Positions 27,738 through 36,718 of a stretch of 64,000 nt of DNA are shown here, one piece after another. The stretch's first letter is position 1, and each line of letters starts with the position of its first letter. The notes below the pieces were generated by a model. The model was not told the DNA's origin and did not search any database. It saw only the letters and a list, made by a program, of their open reading frames with translations. The position numbers and the translations under genes were made by a program. Source of the DNA: G965220305 sp965220305 (GTDB lineage Bacteria; Chloroflexota; Dehalococcoidia; Lucifugimonadales; UBA3495); contig OZ244817.1 in NCBI GenBank assembly GCA_965220305.1, forward strand, positions 186,001 to 250,000. The letters run 5' to 3'.

Positions 27738-27915
27738 GGGCGGAAGCCAGTTTACAGAGTCATGCCCCCTACACTCGGAAGCCCGTCTTGGCGGAGGAGT
27801 TAGTCCCCTGGTATCCTGAATAATGGGGCATGGACTGTCGATTTGGGGGCCAAGTCCCATCGCCCGGCCCCATGGACTGAGGCCGTAATTCCGGCGGGCT
27901 GGCAGGGGGTGACCT

Positions 27916-28593
27916 TTGAGTCAAGAAATGGGACGCATAGAGCGACCTTCGGCAGAGCAATACCGAGGCCGGCGAAAACTGCTGCTTGTTCCGGTGTTCA
28001 ATGCCCCTCCAACGGAAGACTCGGAAGCCGTCGCCATCGCCCAAAGGTACTGGGGACAGGTGGAAACCCAGGTGTCGGCGCTGGAGGCAACCCTGGGAGG
28101 GTTGCACCACATCTACCACGAAAACCTCTGTGAGGGCGGAGATGCCGGACTGCAACAGCTTGAGATGATGGGTCAACCCAGCCTGGGCCTGGTACGGTCC
28201 AAGTGTTCAACCGGACCGACATTGGAGGCGACCGAGTCGCTGGAGCTTTTGACCGAGACTATCAATTTACAACGGTGCCTGATGCTGCCGTTAATCAGCC
28301 CCAAGGTGGCCGCCCAACTGGGCGAGTGGTTCAGCGAGAGTAACCGCAGTCGGTACGAGTATATTGCCCAACAAATAGACGCGACCCTCGGCCCCGACCA
28401 GACGGGGCTGCTTTTCATCGGCGAGCGCCACCAGGTCCAATTTCCCCATGATATAGAAGTGTTCTACGTTGCGCCTCCCGCGTTGGACGAGTTCCGGCGG
28501 TGGCTCCAGGCATGGATGGAACGACAGCAGGCCGCCCGTTCCGCCGGTCCTTCGCCGGACCACGAGGACCAGCCTGCCTCTTCGGAGCAGTAA
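27916..28593 (+). CDS. protein of unknown function, 225 residues
   Basis: Not recognised. The protein is soluble, with no membrane segment or signal peptide. After RKLLLVPVFNAPPTEDSEAV come a probable helix, HHIYHENLCEGGDAGLQQLE, a leucine-rich helical middle, and the well-formed beta motif TGLLFIGERHQVQFPHDIEV before the charged low-complexity tail. The last motif looks like a conserved family core, so this is probably a genuine conserved protein. The TTG at 27916 follows GGGGGTGACC; an ATG at 27928 is an alternative. It sits alone between a terminator and the convergent panB unit. Confidence 0.65.
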   Translation: MSQEMGRIERPSAEQYRGRRKLLLVPVFNAPPTEDSEAVAIAQRYWGQVETQVSALEATLGGLHHIYHENLCEGGDAGLQQLEMMGQPSLGLVRSKCSTGPTLEATESLELLTETINLQRCLMLPLISPKVAAQLGEWFSESNRSRYEYIAQQIDATLGPDQTGLLFIGERHQVQFPHDIEVFYVAPPALDEFRRWLQAWMERQQAARSAGPSPDHEDQPASSEQ

Positions 28594-28693
28594 CTTTTCC
28601 AATTCCTCGTCGCCCTCTATCTCCGGTGACGCCAGCGGCCTCCAGTTCTTGCTCCCCGGATAAGTGGGGCGTTCTGCGCGGTGCACCTTGAGT

Positions 28694-28714
28694 CCTAGGC
28701 CACCCGGGCCTAGG
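28694..28714. terminator. hairpin between convergent genes
   Basis: CCTAGGCC and GGCCTAGG (28694-28701 and 28707-28714) form a perfect 8-bp stem with a 5-base loop. It lies between the convergent 225-residue protein gene and panB, where a bidirectional terminator is expected. No T-run is present, so the role is uncertain. Confidence 0.4.
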
Positions 28715-28844
28715 GCGTTGCCCCGGACCCTCCCGGCCATAAAAGTCCTTCACTACCCAGTGCCATCCCCGGCTCCTCTCACCTGCTGCCGTCGCCCAAT
28801 TTTGCGTTTGGCATTGGGCCTGCCTTGTGGGAATCGCAGCCCGC

Positions 28845-29684
28845 CTATTGGGACACGGTTAACTCGGCCAAGACCTCTTCGTTCATGCCGAAGCTCTCCT
28901 TGCCGGTGGGGAAGGCCCCGTCCCGGACTTCCTGGGCATACTGGACAAAAGCTTGCTGCATCGTCTCGGCCAACTGGGCATATTGCTTCGCGTGCCTGGG
29001 CACGAAGTCGGTGAATAGTCCCAACATATCGTGGAGCACCTGCACCTGGCCGTCGCATTCGACTCCCGCGCCTATGCCGATGGTAGGTATGGTCAACCGC
29101 TGGGAAATCAGCCCCGCCAAGGGCGTCGGCACCAGTTCCAGCACCACGGCGTAGGCGCCGGCGTCTTCAATAGCCTGGGCATCCTTGAGCAGTTGTATGG
29201 CCTCCTGCCGGTCCCTGCCCCGCACCCGGTATCCACTGAAGGCGTTGACTGACTGGGGGGTCAGCCCAATGTGGCCCATTACGGGTATTCCGCAATTCAC
29301 GATGTTCCGAACCGTTTCAGCAACTCTTTCCCCGCCCTCCAATTTGACGGATTGAGTGCCGCCCTCTTGGACCAGTCTGCCGGCGTTGGTAAGGGCCTGG
29401 GACTGGTTAACCTGGTAGGACATGAAGGGCAAGTCGGCAACCACGTGGGCGCTCTGCGTCCCTCGCACCACCATCTTGGTGTGGTGGACCATGTCATCCA
29501 TAGTCACCGGCAGGGTGGAATCGTAACCCAAGACCACCATCCCCAGGCTATCTCCCACCAGGACGATGGGAATACCAGCTTGGTCGGCCAGGCGGGCAGC
29601 GGTGTAGTCGTAGGCCGTGAGCATGGGGATTTTCTCCCCCTTGGCTTTCATCCCGGCCAGTTCACGAACGGTCACTCTCGCCAT
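28845..29684 (-). CDS. panB: 3-methyl-2-oxobutanoate hydroxymethyltransferase
   Basis: PanB transfers a hydroxymethyl group from methylene-THF to 2-oxoisovalerate, giving ketopantoate, the first step to pantothenate and CoA. The protein has 279 residues, the family's usual length. PMLTAYDYTAARLADQAGIP, VGDSLGMVVLGYDSTLPVT (metal-binding Asp), VVADLPFMSY and GHIGLTPQSVNAFSGYRVRG are diagnostic. IPTIGIGAGVECDGQVQVLH follows. GGAGG, eight bases before the ATG, lies at the end of the preceding DUF2520 gene, five bases away. Its substrate, 2-oxoisovalerate, comes from the IlvB pathway, also represented in this window. Confidence 0.97.
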   Translation of the reverse strand: MARVTVRELAGMKAKGEKIPMLTAYDYTAARLADQAGIPIVLVGDSLGMVVLGYDSTLPVTMDDMVHHTKMVVRGTQSAHVVADLPFMSYQVNQSQALTNAGRLVQEGGTQSVKLEGGERVAETVRNIVNCGIPVMGHIGLTPQSVNAFSGYRVRGRDRQEAIQLLKDAQAIEDAGAYAVVLELVPTPLAGLISQRLTIPTIGIGAGVECDGQVQVLHDMLGLFTDFVPRHAKQYAQLAETMQQAFVQYAQEVRDGAFPTGKESFGMNEEVLAELTVSQ

Positions 29685-29689
29685 CTTCC

Positions 29690-30577
29690 CTACCTCCGGT
29701 CAATTGTGTCGATAAGCTCCCGAATTTCCTGCAGCCGCTCCGGGGCCACACCCCGCTCCTGGGCCAACGGAATAGACGCCTCGGCCAGCGCCTGGTAAAG
29801 AGGGACTACCGCTGGAGCCTGCCGTGAGAGCTCCTTGAGGTGAGTCTGCATGGTTTGGGCATCCCCTCTGACCACGGGCCCGGTGACACTGGCCGCCGTT
29901 CCCATCCGCTGGGCGTTGTCCAGGGTGGTCTTTGCCAGAGGGTACAGGGCGTCCATCGCCTCTTCCGCCGTGAACCCCATTGCGGCCCAAAGGGAAACCG
30001 CTCCCTGGAGGAGCGCCGTCAGGTAGCCGCAAGCCAACACAGCGGATGCGTGGTACAGGGGCCGGTCGGCGTCGTCAATGGGTACGGGTCTGCCACCAAG
30101 GTTGCGGGCCATGTCTAAGAGATATGGTCTCAACCAGCCCTCTCCGGCCACGGCAAAACTCACTCCCGTCAACCGAGCGGCTGCCGACTCGGGGTCCTCC
30201 AGGCTAGCGAAGGTCTGGAAGGGGTGGAAAGCCCCGCAAACGCCACCCTGACGCGACACCGGCAAGAGAATCTCGGTGGACGACGCCCCGCAACAGTGTA
30301 CAGCTCCCTGGCCTGGCCGCCAGGAAAGGGCTGAGGCCACATCCTCAATGACCGAGTCCGGAGTTGTGATGAACACCAGGTCACAATTGTCCGCCAGTTC
30401 CTGGGTTGAAGAGTAAACCCTACATCCCGGTAGGCGGTCCCCCAACCACCGCGCCGAACTCAGGCTCCGGCTGTACGCCGCGACTACCGAATAACCCCGG
30501 GATGTCAGGGACAGCGCCAGTCCCTTACCCAGCACTCCGATGCCAATAAAGCCGATGGTACGCTGCGATTTACTCAC
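29690..30577 (-). CDS. Rossmann-fold / DUF2520 dehydrogenase, possible PanG-like ketopantoate reductase
   Basis: A 295-residue protein with an N-terminal NAD(P)-binding fold (TIGFIGIGVLGKGLALSLTS, G-x-G-x-x-G type) and a helical C-terminal DUF2520-like domain containing GAFHPFQTFASLE and LYHASAVLACGYLTALLQGA. The arrangement is that of 6-phosphogluconate-dehydrogenase-like reductases. It directly precedes panB with a 5-base gap and overlaps the end of the P1 peptidase gene by 8 bases; the GTG at 30577 was chosen on that basis. No panE-like gene is seen here. A role in reducing ketopantoate, as for PanG, is therefore attractive, but it is inference from position. Confidence 0.75.
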   Translation of the reverse strand: MSKSQRTIGFIGIGVLGKGLALSLTSRGYSVVAAYSRSLSSARWLGDRLPGCRVYSSTQELADNCDLVFITTPDSVIEDVASALSWRPGQGAVHCCGASSTEILLPVSRQGGVCGAFHPFQTFASLEDPESAAARLTGVSFAVAGEGWLRPYLLDMARNLGGRPVPIDDADRPLYHASAVLACGYLTALLQGAVSLWAAMGFTAEEAMDALYPLAKTTLDNAQRMGTAASVTGPVVRGDAQTMQTHLKELSRQAPAVVPLYQALAEASIPLAQERGVAPERLQEIRELIDTIDRR

Positions 30578-31544
30578 TGGGCAACTCGCTGACGGCGGGA
30601 ACGCCGCCCAAGCCTGTGGCACAGCTAACCGCGCGCAAGATAGCTTTAGAGATCACCGTTACGGCGGCGGCCCCCAGGGCCGTAATGTCCACCCTCTTGT
30701 CGCTCCGGCCAGTGGCCATGGCAAACATCGTATCGCCGTCCCGCATGGTGTGGCTGGGACGGATGGAAAGCGCAATTCCGTTGTGGCTGGTCTGGGCCAA
30801 GAAGTTGGCCTCTTCCTTGGTAAGGGCCATGTCTGTCGCCACCACTCCAATGGTGGTGTTGGTCAGGACTAGCCCTTCGTCCCCCGTCTCTTCGTCCAAT
30901 AGCAACTGCATTGAGTCAGCGAAGCCAGGTCCATCTTCCAGCCTGGGCCCGGCGATGGTGGTCCCGGTGCCTGGGTCCACGATGCTGCCGTAGGCGTTGA
31001 CCGCCACCGCCGCCGCTACGGTGACGCCGCTGGGCAGCTTCAAACTGGCCGAGCCAATACCGCCCTTGACAGCCCTCTCGATGCCCCTGGCCTTGGCGAC
31101 TGTTGCCCCCGTACCGGCTCCGACGCTACCCTCCGTCATGGGAAGAGTGCTGGCAGTGAGACAGGCTTCCCGGCCCTCGCTGGGCCCAGGGTAGACATCG
31201 CTGGTAATCAGGCCCAGGTCGAAAAGAATGGCCGAACTCACGATGGGGACTACCGCCGGCCCAGCCCTCACGCCGATGCCCTGTTGTGCCAGATAGTGCA
31301 CCACACCGGATGCGGCGTCCAAGCCAAAGGCGCTTCCCCCACTCAGCACCACTGCGTGGAGCCGCTCGACCTTGTGCATGGGGCGCAGCAGGTCCGTTTC
31401 GCGGGTGCCCGGAGAGCCGCCGCGCACGTCCACGCCACCCACCGCCCCTTCCCGGCATAGTACGACGGTACACCCGGTAGCGTTGTCCAGGTCGGTGTAG
31501 TGGCCCGCTTCCAGGCCGGATACGGCGGTTATGGAAAGATTCAA
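30570..31544 (-). CDS. P1 family peptidase (DmpA-like N-terminal-nucleophile hydrolase)
   Basis: A 324-residue member of the DmpA/L-aminopeptidase-D-esterase family, which self-cleaves to form an N-terminal nucleophile. GLEAGHYTDLDNATGCTVVL, the RGGSPGTRETDLL segment, and VVLSGGSAFGLDAASGVVHY are typical, as is VAAAVAVNAYGSIVDPGTG near the expected cleavage region. Family members act on D-amino-acid peptides and beta-aminopeptides. TTG 31544 is preferred to the start of a longer frame because GGGAGAAGG lies immediately upstream. First gene of a tight unit with the DUF2520 protein and panB. Confidence 0.85.
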   Translation of the reverse strand: MNLSITAVSGLEAGHYTDLDNATGCTVVLCREGAVGGVDVRGGSPGTRETDLLRPMHKVERLHAVVLSGGSAFGLDAASGVVHYLAQQGIGVRAGPAVVPIVSSAILFDLGLITSDVYPGPSEGREACLTASTLPMTEGSVGAGTGATVAKARGIERAVKGGIGSASLKLPSGVTVAAAVAVNAYGSIVDPGTGTTIAGPRLEDGPGFADSMQLLLDEETGDEGLVLTNTTIGVVATDMALTKEEANFLAQTSHNGIALSIRPSHTMRDGDTMFAMATGRSDKRVDITALGAAAVTVISKAILRAVSCATGLGGVPAVSELPSE

Positions 31545-32034
31545 CCTTCTCCCCCTTCCCTGGTTTTGAGAGGTGAGAGGCAAATAATAAAGCCTCGCCG
31601 CGGCGAGGCGTAGCTAAAATAATATCTTACTATTTTGGCCGTCTCGGTCGACATGAGATCCCAGCGGCCCACCAAAAAGTCGAAATTGGAACATTGCCGG
31701 CGCTCATCCCCGCTATGGGTGGATGGCACCCCAATTGTATGGTCAGCCAAAAATGGTGTCAAGTTGTACCAGACCGCCCGTAGTCAGCAAGGCGGGAAAC
31801 CGGGCTGGTTAGTTTGCCGAACTCCCGCGCGGCTCTGGCGGTGGCAAGAAGCTCTACGGACTCGCACGACGCAACCAAGGTGGCCCGTATGGGGAAACTA
31901 CAGTATGTAGAATAGGCGCCCAATTCTGTCGGACAGCAGAGTTGGTCAGCATCGACCCTCTATGCGATAATCTGTCTACTCCGGCGGCGGGTGCGCCGTT
32001 TTCCAATGTTCTTGCAGGGAGATGGTGAGAAGCG
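31545..32034. other. divergent intergenic region, about 490 bases
   Basis: Lies between the P1 peptidase unit (-) and the DUF6282 gene (+) and so contains both promoters. The notable element is the palindrome at 31592-31609. Short frames on both strands have no supporting features. Confidence 0.5.
31592..31609. promoter_or_regulatory. perfect 18-bp palindrome upstream of the peptidase-panB unit
   Basis: GCCTCGCCGCGGCGAGGC is its own reverse complement. It lies 47 bases upstream of the peptidase start, in AT-rich surroundings (AATAATAAA on one side, AAAATAATAT on the other). This could be an operator or a 5'-leader hairpin; no regulator is identified. Confidence 0.4.
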
Positions 32035-32877
32035 ATGAGTAATGTAGACCGGCTGTTGGAAGGAGCGGTGGACATTCACGTCCACTTCGGCCCCGACCCC
32101 CGCGTGGAGCGGCGGGGAGATGCCATCGATGTAGCGAAGCAGGCCCAGGAAATGGGTATGCACGCGTTGGTCTTGAAGAGCCACGAATACCCCACTCAAC
32201 CTGTCGCCTATACCGTCAACCAGATTGTACGCGACATCCACCTCATTGGTGGGGTGGCCTTGGATTTGGAGGTGGGCGGACTGAACCCCCTGGCAGTTGA
32301 ATGCACCGCCAACATTGGGGGAAGAGTGGTCTGGATGCCAACCTTCTCGGCGCAAGCCGACCGGCAGCACAAGGGACTCACCGGCGGTATCTACCTTCTG
32401 GACAGCCAGGGAAAGCTCCTTCCGGAAGTCTATGCCATTCTGGAAATTATCAAGAGGCACGACATGGTCTTGGCCACGGGCCACATATCCACCCGGGAAT
32501 GCATGGCCCTGGTGGAAGAGGCCAGGAACATGGGCATAAATCGGGTGGTGGTGACCCACGGCACTACTTCGGCCTTCTGGACCGGAATGACCCTGGAGGA
32601 TATGCGGACCCTGGCTGGAATGGGGGCGCTCATCGAACACTGCCTCCACGTGATGATGCCGCTGACCCACCGGGTGACCCCCACCGAGCTTGTCGACGCC
32701 ATACGGACCATCGGAACGGAGAACTGCATCGTAAGCACAGATTTCGGCCAAGACTTCCATCCAATGCCTGCGGAGGGAATGCGTATGGGAATCGCCACCC
32801 TGCTCCAGGCTGGCTTGGATGAAGTCGAACTGGGGATGGTGGTGAAAGACAACCCATCCAGGCTGCTGGGCCTATAA
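32035..32877 (+). CDS. DUF6282-type metal-dependent hydrolase (amidohydrolase-like)
   Basis: A 280-residue TIM-barrel hydrolase. AVDIHVHFGPDPRVERRGDA supplies the first metal ligands (H15 and H17). ALVLKSHEYPTQPVAYTVNQ, VVWMPTFSAQADRQH, VLATGHISTRECMALVEEAR and IVSTDFGQDFHPMPAEG give the later His and Asp ligands. The set matches the DUF6282 family rather than classical dihydroorotases. Substrate unknown. ATG 32035 follows a GGGAGATGGTGAG stretch. Single-gene unit with its promoter in the divergent gap upstream. Confidence 0.8.
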   Translation: MSNVDRLLEGAVDIHVHFGPDPRVERRGDAIDVAKQAQEMGMHALVLKSHEYPTQPVAYTVNQIVRDIHLIGGVALDLEVGGLNPLAVECTANIGGRVVWMPTFSAQADRQHKGLTGGIYLLDSQGKLLPEVYAILEIIKRHDMVLATGHISTRECMALVEEARNMGINRVVVTHGTTSAFWTGMTLEDMRTLAGMGALIEHCLHVMMPLTHRVTPTELVDAIRTIGTENCIVSTDFGQDFHPMPAEGMRMGIATLLQAGLDEVELGMVVKDNPSRLLGL

Positions 32878-32991
32878 CCAGACCGGGAGGGCTGAATCCG
32901 GGATTGGGGCCTGACCGGGAGTCTTTGGGTTATCCAACCAGAGCACTTGGAGCATGAGAAGGTTCAGCGGGTTTCCCTCGCAGGGCGGGAG

Positions 32992-34494
32992 TCAAAGTTG
33001 GGTCCGGTCGTCCGGGGCCCTGCGGTAACTCACTTGCAGCACTGAGGAGCCCAGATTGTCCCCCGGCGATGTCTTGGCCCATTCCGCGATGCGGTATCCC
33101 ACCACCCAGGCAATGCGCTGCTCGGAGACCAATAGCGGCACGGCGTCGCGCCACCGCCTCGGCACGTGGGCATCGGTGAAGAAGTCTTGCAGTTTCTTTT
33201 CGCCAGTCATGCCCTGGGGCTGAAAGCGGTCTCCAGGATGTCGGGTACGCAATCTGGCTTCGGCTCCCAGGCGGCCCCTATTGAGAAACGCCGTGAATTG
33301 GTCGCCAAAGGACGCATCGTCCAATAGCTTCCCTTCCAAAAGGCGGGCCCGTATTTGCCAGCCCGGGCCTTCGGCAATCGTCTCCTGTCCCTCCGAGTCC
33401 GGCAAAACGAGGCCAAACTCGTCGCCCAGCGGGGGGAAGGGACAGTCTCCTTCCTCTCTGCCGCCACTTAGTACCAGGTGCTCGTGCGTTGAGTATAGGG
33501 AAATCCCCCCAGGCAGTTGCAGGGTTAACCCGCTGGCCTCGTTAGCCGTCAGTTTCGCCATAGCAACCAGGTGGCTTTCCTGAAGTCGCCGGGCATTCCC
33601 CCTAACGACCACGTAGGCCCGCCGCAGCAACAGCCGTTGCAACGCCGGATGCAGAGACGCCAGACGACCCCGCTGCAACCGAATTACCTGGGTGTTGGGA
33701 CCCTCTTCTCCCGCCAACACCGTGGTCCAGGCTTGGCTGGTCTGCTCTTCGAGAAAGTCCAACTCCAAGGCGGCAGTACGGGAGAGACGGACCAGGGAGT
33801 CTACTATTTTCGGGTTGTAGTCTTCGGCCAACAGCGGCAATAGCTGGTGCCTTATTCGGTTGCGCGTAAATCTGGGGAGGTAGTTGCCCGGATCGTCGCG
33901 GAACTCCTTTCCCAGTTCCTGGCAATAGGCAACGGTATCGGCCTTGGTGCAAGTGAGCAGCGGGCGGAACAGACGCAACTCCGGCGCCTCCTCCGGCCAG
34001 GGCCACGGGGACAATTTCGCCATACCCTTCAACCCGTGCAGGCCGCTCCCCCGCAAAATGTGCTGCAACACCGTTTCCGCCTGATCGTCAGCGGTGTGCC
34101 CTACAACCACAGCCTCGGCCCCCACGGATTTGGCTACCTCGGCCAGGAAACTATAGCGCAACTCCCGGGCGGCCTGCTCAAAAGAGCTTATCCTGCGCCG
34201 CCGCTGGAACTCCATAGGGTCCCGCTTTTCCACCGAGGCGGGAAGGCCCAATTCCCGGGCCATGTTGGAGACAAAAAGGGCGTCGTCTTCCGCTTCCTGT
34301 CGAAAATTATGGTTCAGGTGCGCTACGTGAAGGTGCAGGAGGTGTTGTTTGCTGAGCCGGTGCAGGCTGTACAACAGCGCCGAGGAATCGGGGCCGCCGG
34401 AAACGCCGACCACTAGGCGGCAGTGATTGCCGGAATAACCCGCAGTTAGCAACGCCCGGCCTACTCGCCTCTCCAGGGTCGAGATGATGGTCAT
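32992..34494 (-). CDS. tilS: tRNA(Ile)-lysidine synthetase
   Basis: TilS adds lysine to C34 of the CAU-anticodon tRNA-Ile so that it reads AUA. The 500-residue protein has the N-type ATP-pyrophosphatase loop SGGPDSS (residues 32-38), HVAHLNHNFRQEAEDDALFV, and GHTADDQAETVLQHILRGSG, all diagnostic. The C-terminal substrate-binding domains end with DRFQPQGMTGEKKLQDFFTD and VGYRIAEWAK. It starts 20 bases after the histidine-phosphatase stop; the ribosome-binding site is weak, which fits translation coupled to the upstream gene. Confidence 0.95.
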   Translation of the reverse strand: MTIISTLERRVGRALLTAGYSGNHCRLVVGVSGGPDSSALLYSLHRLSKQHLLHLHVAHLNHNFRQEAEDDALFVSNMARELGLPASVEKRDPMEFQRRRRISSFEQAARELRYSFLAEVAKSVGAEAVVVGHTADDQAETVLQHILRGSGLHGLKGMAKLSPWPWPEEAPELRLFRPLLTCTKADTVAYCQELGKEFRDDPGNYLPRFTRNRIRHQLLPLLAEDYNPKIVDSLVRLSRTAALELDFLEEQTSQAWTTVLAGEEGPNTQVIRLQRGRLASLHPALQRLLLRRAYVVVRGNARRLQESHLVAMAKLTANEASGLTLQLPGGISLYSTHEHLVLSGGREEGDCPFPPLGDEFGLVLPDSEGQETIAEGPGWQIRARLLEGKLLDDASFGDQFTAFLNRGRLGAEARLRTRHPGDRFQPQGMTGEKKLQDFFTDAHVPRRWRDAVPLLVSEQRIAWVVGYRIAEWAKTSPGDNLGSSVLQVSYRRAPDDRTQL

Positions 34495-34513
34495 GGCGTC
34501 TTGGACCGCCCGG

Positions 34514-35122
34514 TTAGCTTGCCAGGTGGCCCGTGGAGTTGTAGGTAAGGAGGCGGCGCCCCCGCTGCCCGCTCTCAATCACGCTGAGGGAACCCAGGGA
34601 GAGAGCCATGTTGTGGAAGTGGCTCCAGGGGATGCCCAGCAGCTTGGTAACAATTGTCCTGATGGTGAAGTTGTGGGACACGACAACCAGCACATCATCG
34701 TCACCATGTCTGGACTCCATTTCCAGGATGGCCTCCCAAGCCCTTGATTGGACCTGAGCCAGCGACTCCCCCCCGGGCATTGGCACGTCGCCCGGGTTCT
34801 CATGCCAGGCCTGGTAGACGCCATTCCAGTCCCGGCGCATCTCTTCGCCGGTAATGCCATCAAATTTCCCAAGGTCCAGTTCCTTCAGGCGAAGGTCAAG
34901 GCGCACGGGCAGGCTGACCCGGCGGCCAATTTCTTCAGCTACCTGGATGGTGCGGGACAGGGGACTGGCGTAGATGCTGGTCGGCCCCCAGGCTTGGGCT
35001 GCCCTGGCCGCGTCCTGGGCCTGGGCCAGCCCCTGCTCGTTCAAGGGAATATCCACCTGCCCTTGGAACTTGCCCAGTTTGTTCCACTCGGTTTGCCCAT
35101 GCCGCACCAGGACGAATTTCAC
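34514..35122 (-). CDS. histidine phosphatase (phosphoglycerate mutase-like) family protein
   Basis: A 202-residue phosphohistidine enzyme. The catalytic motif is VLVRHGQTEWN at residues 4-14, with the second His in VVVSHNFTIRTIVTKLLGIP. SIYASPLSRTIQVAEEI and LKELDLGKFDGITGEEMRRD are typical of the broad-specificity/alpha-ribazole phosphatase branch. Exact substrate unknown. The start overlaps the stop of the CNNM/CorC gene by 4 bases (ATGA), and tilS follows after 20 bases, so these form a three-gene unit. Confidence 0.85.
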   Translation of the reverse strand: MKFVLVRHGQTEWNKLGKFQGQVDIPLNEQGLAQAQDAARAAQAWGPTSIYASPLSRTIQVAEEIGRRVSLPVRLDLRLKELDLGKFDGITGEEMRRDWNGVYQAWHENPGDVPMPGGESLAQVQSRAWEAILEMESRHGDDDVLVVVSHNFTIRTIVTKLLGIPWSHFHNMALSLGSLSVIESGQRGRRLLTYNSTGHLAS

Positions 35123-36408
35123 CTGGAAGCCTCGTTCCCTTTCGCTGCCACTTCAGTGCGCTTAAGCTCGACCTCCTGAATCTTGACCCCCTGCATCATT
35201 TTCACGGTCAGCACCAGGTCTCGGTATTCCAAGCCGTCCCCCTCGACGGGAATGCGGCCCAACCTCTCCAGGATGAACCCGGCAACGGTCTGGTAGTCTC
35301 CTTCGGGAATGTTGAGGCCCAGCTTCTCGTTAACCTCGGAGATGCTGACCCCGGCGTCCAGGTGGAAAGTGTTCTCGTCCACTTCTTTATAGGAATCGTC
35401 CGAGGCGCTGTCCTCCTCCCTTACCTCGCCCACCAGCACTTCTAGTAGTTGCTTCAGCGTGGCCAGGCCGGCAATGCCGCCGAATTCGTCAACCGTCAGC
35501 ACCAAGCCGTAGCTGCCCTGCTGCATATCGGTGAAGGTGCTGCTGATGGTCTTGGTCTCTGGCACGAAGTACGCTGGGCGCAACAGATTGGTGACGCTAT
35601 CGCCCTCCGTGATTTCGTCCTTACCCATGGCCACAACCACGTCCTTATTGGAGAGCACGCCGACCACATTTTCCATGGACCCTTCAAACACGGGAAACCG
35701 GGTATGGCTGTGTTGGGCGTACAATTTCAGGAACTCGTTCAGGGTCATGCCCATTTCCACCCATACTATCGCCGTGCGGGGAGTCATTATTTCCCGAATT
35801 TGCTGGTCCCCAAACCGGAACACCTTCTCCAACAATGCTGCTTCCGATGCCTCCATTTCGCCCGTCTGGGCCCCAGCGGCGATCATGGTGCGGATTTCTT
35901 CCTCGCTGACGTAGGACCTTTGCGATGTAACCCCCAAAAGCCGGTTGAAGGCCAAGGTAATTCCCTGTAGCAAGCGCACCGCCGGACTCAACAACCACTC
36001 AACCAGCTTCAGGGGCCGGGCGGCGAAGAAGGCGAGATTCTCGGACCGGTTCCAAGCCACCGTCTTGGGAAGGGCCTCGCTGAAGATGAGTATGAGCCCC
36101 GTCACACCCAACGTCGAGATAACGACCGCCAGGGAGTCGTTGCTCATGAACTTGATGGCCAGAGCTGTACCCACGGCAGCAGCGCCGGTATTGACCAGGT
36201 TGTTGCCCAACAACACCGTCGACAGCAACCTCTCGGGCCGCTGCACCAGGCTGGAAACGAGCTGGGCTCGCGGGTGGCCAATGGATACCAGGTGAAGAAG
36301 GCGGGGCCTGGAAAGCGCGATGAAAGCGGTTTCAGAAGATGAAAAGAAGGCAGAGAGGATTAGACATACTACAAATAAGCCTAGCGCCCATAAATCAGCG
36401 ATTTCCAT
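35119..36408 (-). CDS. CNNM/CorC (hemolysin C-like) membrane protein
   Basis: A 429-residue inner-membrane protein of the HlyC/CorC/CNNM family, linked to Mg2+ or Co2+ transport. The N-terminal CNNM (DUF21) domain has about four membrane helices (LGLFVVCLILSAFFSSSETA at residues 9-28, then VVISTLGVTGLILIFSEALP). Paired CBS domains follow, beginning near IMTPRTAIVWVEMGMTLNEF, with FPVFEGSMENVVGVLSNKD. The C-terminal CorC_HlyC domain includes DEFGGIAGLATLKQLLEVLV and GDYQTVAGFILERLGRIP. First gene of the unit with the phosphatase and tilS. Confidence 0.9.
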   Translation of the reverse strand: MEIADLWALGLFVVCLILSAFFSSSETAFIALSRPRLLHLVSIGHPRAQLVSSLVQRPERLLSTVLLGNNLVNTGAAAVGTALAIKFMSNDSLAVVISTLGVTGLILIFSEALPKTVAWNRSENLAFFAARPLKLVEWLLSPAVRLLQGITLAFNRLLGVTSQRSYVSEEEIRTMIAAGAQTGEMEASEAALLEKVFRFGDQQIREIMTPRTAIVWVEMGMTLNEFLKLYAQHSHTRFPVFEGSMENVVGVLSNKDVVVAMGKDEITEGDSVTNLLRPAYFVPETKTISSTFTDMQQGSYGLVLTVDEFGGIAGLATLKQLLEVLVGEVREEDSASDDSYKEVDENTFHLDAGVSISEVNEKLGLNIPEGDYQTVAGFILERLGRIPVEGDGLEYRDLVLTVKMMQGVKIQEVELKRTEVAAKGNEASR

Positions 36409-36546
36409 TTTCGGACCAGGAATCCTCCTATGAGGGCGAATAATCGGCTAAAGACGGCCCCAACTGTCAAGATAATAGCATTGGCGCGCAAACAGTGTAA
36501 AGGTAATGGGTTGGCTTTCCCGGGGCAATCGCATTTGGAATGCGAG

Positions 36547-36701
36547 GGACCCGTCATTCCCGCGAAGGCGGGAATCCAATTCCCCAATTCAACGGGCCCA
36601 TCGACTGATAGGCCAGTTCGCCAGGTATGGGCTCCGAACACGTTGCAGAGCCGGGCACGCTGATCGCCAGAATGACAGTAGGGTCGGCCCAAATGCAATA
36701 G
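36547..36701 (+). repeat. dispersed intergenic repeat, copy 2
   Basis: Begins GGACCCGTC, then the palindrome ATTCCCGCGAAGGCGGGAAT (36556-36575), then CCCCAATTCAACGGGCCCAT, GGCCAGTTCGCCAGGTATGG and ends AAATGCAATAG. It shares its right part with 25651-25753 and its left part with 39501-39631 and (inverted) 54117-54211. Confidence 0.85.
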
Positions 36702-36718
36702 CCCTGTTGCCTTTCCCT

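Noticed and set aside
31541..31762. Minus-strand peptide containing NFDFLVGRWDL, faintly like DUF1579
   Set aside because: Only one short stretch fits, there is no ribosome-binding site, and the frame runs into the peptidase start region. Could be a relic but not supportable.
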